DNA of 64,000 nt. Origin: Dipylidium caninum. Taxonomy: Eukaryota > Platyhelminthes > Cestoda > Cyclophyllidea > Dipylidiidae. Below, piece after piece: positions 1 to 12,200 of the stretch. The position numbers and the translations under genes were made by a program. Under the pieces are notes generated by a model. That model was given only the letters and a program-made list of their open reading frames with translations. It did not search any database and was not told the origin of the DNA. The DNA lies in assembly GCA_017562135.1 (NCBI GenBank), contig QEYB01000368.1, forward strand, positions 744,001-808,000, written 5' to 3'. Every line of letters begins with the position of its first letter. Within the stretch, counting starts at the first letter, position 1.

Positions 1-244
1 CGTCCGCTCCGTTGATGGGGTCCGTTGCCAGCACATTCACTTGCTGGTGAGGCCCCCCTGCGGCGTAGATAGCCACAGCCAAGCAATGTTCACTCCAACT
101 TGACTGTACCTTCGCAAACTTGACACGGTTCGACACAGGCAAGAGAGATTCTGCAACGGATCTCCTCGGACGCAACAGGGATTAGCACCACTGGTGGCTT
201 GCTAGGAGGGCTTCGTAGCTGGCAGGAAGAGGCCCTCAGTTGCC
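1..244 (-). CDS. Candidate 3' exons of an unidentified gene running off the left edge
   Basis: Two possible exons lie at 110-244 and 1-57, the second cut by the window edge. The first has acceptor AG at 245-246 and donor GT at 108-109. The second has acceptor AG at 58-59. Both are entered in phase 1 and leave in phase 1, and they join in frame with the candidate exon ending at 1600. The 45-residue product of the first is cysteine-containing and Ser/Pro-rich at its start; the second encodes about 18 residues ending INGAD. I recognise no family. Support is limited to open frame, splice signals and phase agreement, so this may be chance. Confidence 0.25.
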
Positions 245-1599
245 CTGTGTTACACAGGTGAATTTCCACTCCCACCGCCTCGTTAATGGGCAATGATAAT
301 AGGAAAGGGCATGAAAGCTACTCTGCAAAGAATTTAGCATCACGATATGAACGACTTTTCACTGTTTCTCTCGGGCATGCCTAGATAATTATTGCACCGC
401 CTGGAAACACCCTCCCGAGTGGGAGGTAGACGTCCATTCAATCCGTTTTTATATAGCATTAGAATGAACCCAGTTGGGGAGGTTGTGTGTCATGGACAAT
501 CTGAAGTCCTAACATCAGACCGAAGGAGGAACGGCCAGTTAAGAGGAAAGTAAAAGAGTCTCGTGCACGCGACAGTCTTCGTCCTCAGGTGTCAGAGCTC
601 CAACCCAACCTAGGGCCTCGGCAACCGTGCGAGTGCTCTGCGGGGTCCTCCACTCCCGTGCTTCATTCGCCTAAAGTCGGCCGCTTCCGATACCCCCGGC
701 TCCTAGGTCAAGAGCAGTTTATCGCGTTAATGGGTCTGCAAAACATCAAAATGGACTTTTCTCAGAAAATCGCAGCAGAGTGTTGCTTAATTGTGAATAA
801 CCGAGCCATACTCACCTCATGAAAATTTCTACCCCTCTGGGCCTTTTCGAGTTTGACGCGTTAATCATCATTTATCCCACGTTAGAGAGACTTTTAGACG
901 GGCAAAATTTACAATTAGCCTAAGAGCACGGGATGGGACACTGCCTGAGGTTGGAGCCGGGAGTTGGCGGCAGTTGACAATGATAAGTTTGGAGCTCTCG
1001 TCTTGTGTGCCTACTTCCAAACGGTCTATGCTAAAATTGTGATTGTATGGGAGAAAGTAAGGTTTCATAGCACTGGCTATACTCCTCTTTCCTCCGCGAC
1101 ATTCCAGTTAAACGTTAGAAGCACAGGCTTATATAACATGGAAAAGTCGGTGAAATATTATCGTTTTATTATACCAGCTGCGATTGCACCATTTTGCCAG
1201 AGAAAATGCAGCCATTCAAACACAGTGATTGCTCATTTTCTTTAAAGTTTGTGCCCCTCAACATAAGAAGATCGAGTTCAACTGACGCAACCCCTCCCTC
1301 CCACCTCTTGTCCTGACTCTCGCACCCAACCCAGGTCGAAGTGAGCAAAACGAACAACTGCGCCTCGTCGAAACTCGTGCGTCTGTGTAGGCTGCCGTCG
1401 GCAAGTTAAGCCGCCTCTGGCCAACGAACGGGCAAATAGGCAAAGGCGCGCTCGGGCATACGTGCAGGGGTAAGAACCACTTCGGCTGTTCGACAACGAA
1501 CGCATCTGACCGACGTGTTCTGCTCAGATGATGTATACAAATTGTGAGGAGCAAGACCTTAATGTGAACAATTAAAATTTATTTTAAGTGGACACTCAC

Positions 1600-1990
1600 C
1601 CGTGCTATCTACTTTATCTAAGTGCAGTTGACCTGTGGTGCTGTCGTCAGACGAATGATGGCTTTCGTTTGGCATCTCCACTGAGTGACTCCTCTTGACC
1701 ACGCCTTCGGTAGCGGAGGGCATCTTCGAGCTCGCACCATCCTCCACTTGCTCCATTTCAACATTGTCCGCCGAGAAGGTAGGAGGAGGATCATTTGCCA
1801 GGCAGGGTTGGATGTTGCTACTTGGGAGACGTTCGCGGGTCTGATTGCCCGGCCATCTCCTCATCTTTACTCCGGCGGAGCCCTCTTCCGATTTCATGGG
1901 GTTCATGAGGCGACGACTGGATGACTTTGCACGACGGCACGAAATCCCCTTTTTGGCAAGCAGACTAGTTTGTTTTGTCCGAAGTGGAGG
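1600..1990 (-). CDS. Candidate internal exon, Ser/Glu-rich, unidentified gene
   Basis: The frame is open on the minus strand from about 2044 down to a good donor (G|GTGAGT, GT at 1598-1599). The translated segment is polar and low in hydrophobic residues, including VVKRSHSVEMPNESHHSSDD, which looks like a disordered regulatory stretch rather than random sequence. It exits in phase 1, which matches the entry phase of the candidate exon at 110-244. The 5' boundary is not determined; I found no clear acceptor. No family recognised. Confidence 0.3.
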
Positions 1991-3131
1991 TCCTTGCAGG
2001 CTCTGTATGGGACTGACGCGATTTGTTGGATTGCCTTGGGACAAGAGGGCGTGAATGGTAGTGAGCGATATTCCCTAAGTGAGCAGGAATCAGGCATTGG
2101 GAACATTGATCGTGAGCTCCACAAAATCCCCTTCGACACCCGATCGCCTGTTCGAACATCTTTTAGCCGCAGCATCGGAACCTCATATGACCTGGAATTA
2201 CGCGAAACCGGCCTCCATTTTAGGAATTTCTTTCCTTCTATACATCGCAGTAAGTGACCACCATGAAATTTAGAGGTTGAAGGCTCGTAAAGTCGCCTCA
2301 CATTAACTGGAAGCAGAATAGTCTGCGTAGAATGACAATGCTCTGGCCTAAATCCCACTCTTTGCCATAAAAGAAGAGGATTTCACGCGTGACTGTTTAA
2401 TCTCAAGCCGAATCTAAAGTTGCGTCCCAGCGCAAATTTTTTTTATATGGACAGAGGTGGTCCTCGTAAATGAATTGGCCCAGGCGTGCACGGGGCCGGA
2501 GGCGCTCCCAGTCCCGCTCGATGCAGACGTGTCGAGCGGAGCAGTTGTGCTCTGGACAAACCGAACGAATGAAACAGGCACCGCTGGGCCATGACACAGG
2601 CTAGTCCAAACGCGAACTTCATTCGAGCTCCGTTGCGCTGCCACTTGGCCGCAGTGCAGGGCATCAGCGTCTAACACAGTGTTTCCATTGCACGTTGACC
2701 AGCCGCTCACTCGCGTGCGCAAATACCCCGCAGCAAAAAATGGGACTGTGCATTTAACACGAGATTCCTTTCTGCCCTTTTCTAAAGCTGCACTTTAAGT
2801 GCGCAGCAGAAATGCAGCAACAATTTCGCAATGATTGAGACACAGACTTCTAAGTTGGCGTTCACTTCCAGTAGCACGGAAAAATACTTATGAAAACGCA
2901 GTGGTTGCATTAGTTTCTGGCTGATTACTTCCTATCGCATCAACCGGTGAAGGGTTTCGATGGCGGTCCCAAACCAAATAGCGGTAGATCGCGCAAAACC
3001 AAGCCGAAAGCAATCTAGACGATATGCCTTCAAATTTAACACCTTAATTAATGGCCGAAGTATTAGCGGCACGCGAAATGTGGATGACATAAGATAGATA
3101 TCATGTGTATTACTCGAAAAAAGTTGATTAC

Positions 3132-3212
3132 CTGACTCGGATGTAGCAGTCGGAGTCGCGCTAGATAAGCCAGGGGGACAAAATTTGAACGTGTTCGTGG
3201 CTTTATAAACTC
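3132..3212 (-). CDS. Weak candidate 81-bp exon
   Basis: An open minus-strand segment lies between an acceptor-like CAAG (AG at 3213-3214) and a GTAATC donor (GT at 3130-3131). It would be phase 1 in and phase 1 out, and so could belong to the same unidentified gene as the candidates below 2 kb. The product is short and Thr/Ser-rich with no recognised motif. A segment this short could easily be open by chance. Confidence 0.15.
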
Positions 3213-6200
3213 CTTGCAACAAAAAATAGGATGGATAGTTCTCCTAGTTACTATGGATCACAAAGATTCATACGAAGCCCACTGGCGTGAATTTGTCCCC
3301 AGATGAGGCATTGTACTGTCCATCCTCCACCGTCCACGCTCAGCCAATGGGAGTTGAGGAGGCGGCGCGGGCTCGCCATTGGCCGGAGCGGCAATGAATA
3401 CGTCCCTCAAGCCCCACTGGCCCCATTTCACGCAGCTCCCGAAAATAAATCACCATTTTTCCATATAATCTGTCACGTTACTTGTGAACAAAAATAGCTC
3501 GCTGAGGAAACGAAAGGTAGAGCAATGATATATTTTTCTGAAGGAAATTTATGTGTCGTATAGTCTCGCGGATGTTTTGGCAACGACATGTAGATTGGGG
3601 TTTTCAACAGCGCATAAAACACCCCCCGAGTAATGAAGGAAATCGCATTTGTCCAGAGGCTCACCATGTAGTGAGCAATTTTCAATGACTAACGGTCCTT
3701 CGTACTCCTCGCTCCCTCATAGGTCCGTAATGGGAAAGTGAATAGACAAACAAACAAATAAACGGAAGCGAACAATTCTCCACGTAGTCTCTGTATGTCA
3801 GGAGACCCACAGCCCTATCAACCTCTGCGATAGCCGTTTGGACAAATGATGCAGTCACGCACCCGGTGGCACATTGACTACTATTTTCCTTCTTACATTT
3901 TCGTCGATTTAGCCTGCACAAAAAGTTCCATTACTATTTGCTCATAGCTCTATAAGTAGTCAACCGTTTTATCTCTAAAACCGCTAGTGCCAAGAAGAGG
4001 CCAAGAGGAATTTATGGCCAAACAGTGAATGCCTGCCCTCATTATGGTCAAATTAGCCAGAACAAACGAAATCGGCATGGCTTTATTCAATAGGTGTAAA
4101 CAAAGTCAATCCTCTGCCAGCATGTTCGAGGGCTCGGACAGATCGCCACACTCATCACAGATTCACTGAAGGTTCGCCAAGCACGTTTTGGTGGGATGGC
4201 ACAGTACGCGGAGTAGTGCGCTGGCGTTGCAGGCTATTATGAGCATCCGCCCATCGCAAGGAGACAGGGGATTTTATTCGCGCCGCGCAGGAACGCTGAC
4301 TTCTTCGTCGGTTAGGCGGATGAGAACGCAGTTCTCCCCAAATTGCTGACTAGCCAAGCACCAGCTGATGTTCAGGCTGAGGCAATTGCCCCTTACAGGC
4401 ACTCCACCCTAACTTTTGCCCGAATAAATTGAGGAACAAGCCACCCAACATCCACTGCTGCAATTTCATTAACATTTGGAAAGGTAAAGTAATTCAAATT
4501 AGACGCAAAAAAGTGTCAAATCCCTTCCTCACTCCCTACAAAGGGTGCATTATTTCTTCTCGAAGTTGCATCAACTGACATTTAATATTTTGACAAGGTC
4601 ATAGTAGTGGAAAAATCGCCAAATTGAAAGGTAACTCTCCGTCGACGAGTCTGTGAGATCAATTGGGTAAAAGGCTTCGAGTTAAGGCAGCCTATAAAAA
4701 GCCTACATAGCCCCTAAAGGTCGGTTAGGCAAAATTCTCGTTGGAACGGGGAACTCCGCGGGCGCGTGAAGTCGAGTAGTCTCCTCCTCCGACTTGACGG
4801 TGGCGTGGCATTCGTGGCCGGGCGGCGTTGTTTGGCAACCTCGCGCCCACCCTCGCCTACGCTCTCAGGATGGCGCGCCGGGACGGAGGCAGGTGTATTT
4901 CTGGCACGTGTCAAGGGACGCGCCACGGACAGCCCAGGGGCCTTGTTGCAGGGCGTTTACGACAATGCAAATGTCATTGAATTAAAATAACATTATTTAA
5001 GTTAAACTCTTTTTTATGCACTCTGCTGTACTGATTGTAGAGTATTTTTTTAAGTAAAATCTTATAATCACTTGCAGCCGTGTAAAAAGAAGTGCCATTA
5101 CTTTCTCACCTTGCTCAGCCGTGCCACTTTGGTTGTGCTGAAATGACTGTCATTGTTTGATGATTAGAAGATGTGACGATGCGGTCAGTGGCGTTGAAAG
5201 TAAATTCTACTTGCTCTGCTTGGACAAACCTAACCTCTCAAAGGCTTTCCGGTTCCCCTTTCTGGGGCGCGTGAGAGCGGCTGGTACTGCAGCTGATGGC
5301 CCACGTCGCACCAACAGACTTATACGGGCCAGCGGACCTGGGAGCTCACGGGCGCCGCAGTCACGTTGGCGCTCCGTCCGTCCGTCCGCTCTCCCGCGTC
5401 GCGTGGTATTAACAGCGCCACCACAGTGCATCCGCACGAGGGAACATGACCGTAGACCGCCGCTCGCGGTGGTCAGGCAGACCATGGCTTTAAGCATACA
5501 CGAAATGTTCCGCCTACGAGAGATCGGCATCGGTGCAACACTCCCTCTTCTAGTCTTAACGCTTATTTATCAAACGGCAAAGCAGAAATTGCCCTTAGCT
5601 CCACTTACTTTTGCCTGCCAAGCAACTAATAATGGCGTTTCGATTTTATGCACAAGGCTTGACGCCACGGCGTCCAATCCTCCGAAGATCCGAGCCGTAA
5701 GTTCACCCTTTTCCCCATCTCCACATACGCGTTGGGAACTCACTCCTGAAGGTGCAACAGACAGGCCCTGGCGTGTCCCTCATCACCAGCCCAACCGCTA
5801 GTGCCACCGGCTCGAGGCGCCCGTTCGCCGAGTCGTCGTCGTTGTCGGCAGCGGAGTAAGGCCTCGCTCTACCACAAGTGTGTACTTTCGCTTGTTCAAA
5901 CCTCTTTCACTCTTAAATCCGCCTTTGGCCCATATGACAGGCACTCGCAGTGGTGCAGAGGACAACGGTCCGGGTTCAATCGCACCTTCCTCACATTACT
6001 GTAAGTGAGAGCAGTTCCCCGGGGGATTTGACGTACAGTTGGCCCAAATGTTTTCGGAAGCCTTCATAACGCACGTGCCTCGACTTCAACAGAAAAGTGG
6101 CAGAAAAAGCCTTCGAGTAAAAGCGACGCACAGTGGTTGCATCAGAGGAGTTTTATTATTGTCACTCGAAAGCAGATATAACGTCACTATTTTCTGGGTG

Positions 6201-9200
6201 CACGGGTAGAAGTGTTCGACAATGCGCGAAAATGAACAGCAGTCGGGCACGTCAACTCGAATTTTTGACAGTCGTCAGGGTGCAATCGGTGCTACACTAC
6301 GCGCACGAAATTTCCCTTGCTGGCAGGGTAGGACGAGAGGAAGTGTGAGCGGACGGCGTTCCAGGCCCAGTTGCCCCGCGGGCATTTTACTTGAATAATT
6401 TACGGCTCTCCGGCCTCCCCTCACTGCCCGCATTGCTGGTTGTCCACATTTTGAGGGACAGGAACCGCAGAGAGTTACTTGAACGTCGCAGTAGCTTTGA
6501 AATCCTCAATGCCCTTTCACGCTCCGTTGCGTTCTGCTTTTTCGCAATCTAAACTGCGAATCTCAGTGGGAGGGTCATTTTGCGGATATCAGGGTATATA
6601 ACCGGCGAGTCATGGACTCAGGGTCGGCCCGGGGACGGGAGAAGGGCAGGGGGCGGTGAGTTGTGGCTATGTCCTCACCGTAGGGTTTTGGTCAAGCCAA
6701 ACTCCGGCCTGTGTGGGATGCCAGTGTGCACCCACGCCTACCGCCAGTCCACACACGACCTCGGCTGACCTACGTTTCGATACCAGCAGATTTTCAATTA
6801 CATTGCTTATTTATAAGTTGTAGTCGCACTAAGGGGAAAGACGGAGGAAAGAAGAAGGAAAGAAAGTAAGACAGAAGCTACGTCAAGCAACAGCCTTGCC
6901 TGGCCATTCGCGGGGTGAAAGGGTTTGACACCTTTACGGAATGGTTGAATGAACAACAATGACAAAGTGCGCAAATAGAAGTGGTATTTACCGAGCTACA
7001 GGCTTCTGTGACAACATGCTTTGCTATCACCACCAACCTTTCCACAAAACTGGCGTTTGGAAAATGTCACAACCCCTCCTTGCCACCCGCGTGGACATTT
7101 TCATTGAACTTCCACCGATGGTGTTTGACACTGCGAGCAAATACCCCAAACAGAATGGGCCACTTTTAAATAAAAAAATGTAGTTTACACGTATTTTTAC
7201 TGAACTGGAAGCAATAAACACACCGCCTGGTGAATTGGCCCACCACCCGCGGAGGCCTCTCGAACGCCCATCTCTAAAAGCCGCGACGCTGCCTTCGTTA
7301 GACGTCAGGTCACACGACGAGTAAAAAGAGTGTCGAGAGAGGTTATTGGGCCTGGCCACTGCTGTAGGAGCCTTTCACACCGATGGGCTGCATTCCCGGA
7401 GAACTGCACAAACACCACCCGCAAATTGCTGTAGGAATTTTCAGCCAACTTGCACCCTTGGTTCGGACAGGTAGGCGGTTTGCCACCCCATCTTCTCTTC
7501 CTCGGCCCCAGATAACCAGCCTTGCTGAAGCGGAGCGCTCTGCTGGCGCCCATTCCGCTCCCTACGGGGCCGCGTTTCGGCGCCACGGGACACCCGCCCG
7601 TCAAGGGGCCATTCGATGTGACCGGGCTGAAGACGATTTCTTGCGCGGCAGGCTGTTGTGGGGTGAAGTGTGTTGAATTGTTGTCCAATGGACAATGCCC
7701 AATGTTACTGAAACGTAGAGGGAGTCTGCAAAATTTATCGCACAACTCAACTAAGTACACATTAACATACGAAGCGTCTATTCCTTTCTCACTTTGAGCA
7801 ATGAGAGACACTGCAGTACTGCCAATGTACTCACGCGTTTCGCCTTAGTTCCTGTCGTACGACTGGCAGACAATGGAGGTTAAATGAACGTCACATTGAG
7901 ACAAAACAGAATAAATATTTTACTAGAATTTAAATATAAGGCTCTAGCGGCTCCTTCACACGCGTCCATGAGACGCCAGACTTACAAACTGTGTTCTGCG
8001 GTGGATCGAAAATTTTATGCTCTTCTAACTGCGTGGTGTGAAGGCGGATGGAAAGATTTTACAGGAGGCTATTAAGTCGGAAGTGTCACGCCTCGTGGCT
8101 GCATCGGAGCAACAACACGAGGAATCTTCCTCCCATGGTCTGCGCCTGGCGGGCCGACTGCGGAAGCGAGGCTTGTCGCCTGGCTCACAGCAGCCTGGCA
8201 GGTCTGCGCCAGAGGAGATCACCGCGCCGTCCTTCCTGAGCAGGCGCGAAAGGCTATCAGCCCGGAAGCAGGACGACACTGAGTAGCAGCATCGTGTTCT
8301 CCAACTATTCGCGGGTTTCAGGAGACGTGCTCAGCAAAATGGCGTCTCCTCATTTAAGGCGTTACTTAGTAGTGGTATACGACTATCAAACCTGAGTGTC
8401 ATTTATTTGGAAATTTAGGTCCACCTTCCTTCTTCGACTGAGCTAAGAGGCTGCTTCGATGATGTCTTAGGAGGACACTTTGGGACAAGCAAGTTAAACT
8501 CAGCTCACGTTTGTTGTGTAAATCGACTTTCAGCCTCTTTTTCCCTTCATTTCGCAGTCCCAGCTTTATTCCAACAGCTCGACTGCACGCAGACACGTCA
8601 GCCGACCTCGTGGCCCCTGTCGTGCATTAGGGCAGTGAGGAGCTGGTGTCGAGCTCTCTCCCCGGAGGGGCATGGAGACCGAGGGCACCGAGGGAAGTAG
8701 GTATTTCTACACCCCAATGCAGTGGTCTCCTAACTTTTTCAAAGAAGTACATAAATAACCACGCATACCAGTTAAAAAGTGTTCCCCTACAGGTGGGCCA
8801 AGTTCCAGGTGGACGTGCACTGCTCTCACGAAGAATCTTGAACGACGGCACCGCATTTCGGAGCGGGGGGATAGACGTCGCAGCCCACCGAAAGGCCATT
8901 AAAGCAACTGTTGTCAGTACATCATCTTGAGTTGGCTGCCCGCGAAGTTGGAAGATCGTGTCCGGCCCATCTCGCACCGCGAAATGGCAGATAACCGGGA
9001 ATGCGAAACTGGACTGGTGTAAGGCAAATAGCGGCAGTCGGAATTGCGCGCAACTGGTGTGGCGCATACGCGTCGCACAGCAGCTCCTGCCACCTCCCGT
9101 GGTGGCGGGCGTGTTAGGCCATTCGCACCGTCGGGTCCGCGCCCAAAAGCCTCAATCACACCAATTCTGCCTCGAGCTCATTTATCCTGCCGTCATGACG

Positions 9201-12200
9201 GATCCATCTTCCACGTGCCCCCATTTCGTGACTTCGTAGTCGAGCATTTTGACCACCTCCTTCCCAGTTTACTATTTTTCTGACAATTCCCATGTCCTCC
9301 TTTACTTTAATTATATCCAACTGCCCACACGGCAGTGGATTTTACTAATTGACTTGGCTCAATCAAAAGTTACAGACAACTGACTGTAGAAACCCATTTT
9401 GTGACTCTGATCGGGCAAGATTACTTAATACGTACTGATGATGATAGCGATATTGGCAACATTACTAGCATAACAATTTGTCTTCCACTATGCCGCCAGG
9501 CCATGTGACCGACTTAAAATAGTTGCAATACTCTTCGCGTTACGTTCATGACATTGTGTGGAAGTCTCCGACTCATTGCCAACCAGTGCACATTTGCATT
9601 TTTTGTTGCGCAAGTGATGCGCGGTCATTTTAGGCCACAGAAAGTTAGCCTCCGCCTTCCACTCCTTCCGTGCGGAGGAGGGTGCCACGGGCTGCAAGCG
9701 AGAGACAATCGCTTCCACCGCAGCTTATTCCCCCCCCCCCTTGTCCTCACGACGACGAGGCGGCAGCCCGGCCGACCGAAGACGCTCCTCCACTGACAGT
9801 AGCAGGCCTCAAAGGCACGCGGGCGAGGCCGCCGACAGTCTGGGCCTTGGCCGCCCCGTTCCAGGGAACTGAGTAAACCCCATTCAGTATTCGACGCTGG
9901 TTTGGGACAGATGAGACATTTTTTGCAGAATAGGTCTTCAATCAACCCCGATCACCGAGTTTGTCAAGTCAGTCAGAGTGAACGCTTTTGTTGGAAATTT
10001 GGCAGCATCTACTGATGAAGAATCAGGTACTGGGATGGGAGAAAGAAATATCCCTTAGGACCAAACTTAACCGACCAATGTGAAATAAAATCAAACACGT
10101 GTTTCCCGGATACCAGAGGCTCTCCCCCTGTGCATGCTTCCCTGGAAGCGGTTAAGATCAGGAGGACGGCAGATCACCTCCTTCGCGCGTCCCACGTTCC
10201 TGCAATACCGAGTCGGCAATTCACACGCTACGCCTATTTGCCCCTGTAGGGGCGGCAGTGAGGGAATGGACGACGGCAAATGGAATCGCTGCCAGGGCAC
10301 CATCGGGAAAGGAGTTCTTGAGAAGAATTAATTGAGCGTCTCCCATCTTCCCCTATTTACGCACAAGGCATGCAAATCTGCGGGCGCGTTTATATGAGTC
10401 CCAGAGGGATGTGTTCGACGCACTCGAGTTGGCGAAGCAATTCCCACCCGGATTTCGACGGCACCCGAGACGCCCATTTCCGAGCGCTAACTTGGTTTGG
10501 CAGTGTCGCAATTACGTTGCGTTGGGTCATTCGGTCCTCAAAACCAACCACCCTCCTCCTGGCATGCTGTCTTGAAAGTGGCCTAACGAAATCCATTTTC
10601 TTCAGCTATTAGATAATTTCTTACATAAATGCCCCAATCTTGGTGAACATTAAATTAAAATGGCGCATTGTCTGGGTGCTTCTCAGGACATCATTAGGAA
10701 TTTGTGCACACCTCAGGTGGACCCGTGAACGTCGTGGTGCCTTTAACTTGGCGCGTCCTGCGAGGCGCCCCGCCGCGGTCGTGCTTGTGCTCACGCTGAC
10801 CCCGGGGGGCGCTGGGGGAAGAGGGGCGGGTCGCGGGCAACCGGCGTCCTCACCCTCCCCTCCTTCGCCCCCCACGCTCCCTCCAATCATCGTTGCCATT
10901 CTCAATTGGGAATTTTTCGGCCGTTAGCAAACAAATGGTTGCGGATGAGGTCCACAGGTCGATTTTACACTTTCTTTTGTTTCGTTAATTTGCCCAAAAT
11001 ACCCTAACCTGTGTTTTTTTATTGTTTGGACTTTCACCCTACATTTAGTAAGAACCACACAATTTAGTTGTGTAATTTTGCTTTTATGGCAATTGAAAAG
11101 TGGAAGAACAAGACGTGCACCTCGGACTTGTTTCACCGTGTTGCATCCACAGAGACGAGAAGTCGTGTGCCGTAGGCGGGACTGAAGCCTTCGAAGAAAA
11201 GCACTGTTGTCGAAAGTGCTTTGGCAGATTTCGTTCCTGTGATTTTTTTCACTAAAGTCGGTGGGACGCACGTCAAGCAGGGCGATTGTCGCTTCAGATT
11301 ACCACAGCGCACAACACGTGATGTTGCAGAGAAGCTCAATGCATCGTATACGTGCACTGAGAGGAAAATTACAACGGCTTGGTTGTGTCGGTAAACTCGA
11401 TCTTCGGATCCCTTCCCCACCGGGTAAAGGAAATTCATTTGGTGCAACGCACTAGCAGCATCGCAAAGGCGAGGAAGTTGTCCCACTTCTCAGAAGACTA
11501 ATCACCGGCGACAGGAAGTCGGTGGTTTGGAACGACGTTAATCGGAGGAAGTCGTGGGTGATGATGGAAGATGGACCGCACCAGACGACGCTGAAAGCAG
11601 AGATTCACCGAAAGGGGAGATGCTGCCAGTCGGGTGGGGCTAAAGAGGAAGCCTGCACTCTGGTATTTTACCGAACGACCCAACGACCCATTCGAACGCG
11701 TACTTTCAACAACGCGCCAAGGTGAGCGAGGCAATCAAGTCGGGCAAAGCGTCGAGACGCGGCAGACCGTCGCAAGAGTGTCGCTGCCCACCAGGATGAT
11801 GCGAAGCCCCGCACATCTGCGTTCGCTCGAGAGGAATTCCTGGACCCGCCGTGGAGCCCTGGCCCGGCGCCTTCACACCGCCACTTATTTCGTGGTTCTG
11901 TGCAGGACTCCTCAAGTGGCAAAATCTCTAATGACGCTTTGCTGTGTTACGTCGCAGTCAATCCAGTTCCTTGTTTGCAAAGAACAAACATTTTACGAAC
12001 GTTGACTCATGTCACTGCCTGCACAAAGGTGAAGAGTCAACAAGGAAAACGCACGAGACCTAATTGGGTAAAGTTATATTTTTCGGCCAAAATATCGGAT
12101 TTTTATTTTTGGCTAACGTCCGCAGTCAACCGAGTAAATAAGGAGGAGCCCTGACGATTCCATAAAGTTTTCGTGAGCCGAGGCCATCGCCCATCTGAAG

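Noticed and set aside
5157..5801. 214-codon plus-strand frame
   Set aside because: Arg/Pro-rich in its middle, antisense partly open too, no recognised motif and no linked exons.
5960..5990. tRNA T-arm-like GGGTTCAATC
   Set aside because: Flanking bases do not form a T stem and no matching D or anticodon arm is present upstream; the same holds for GGTTCGAGATCC near 52603.
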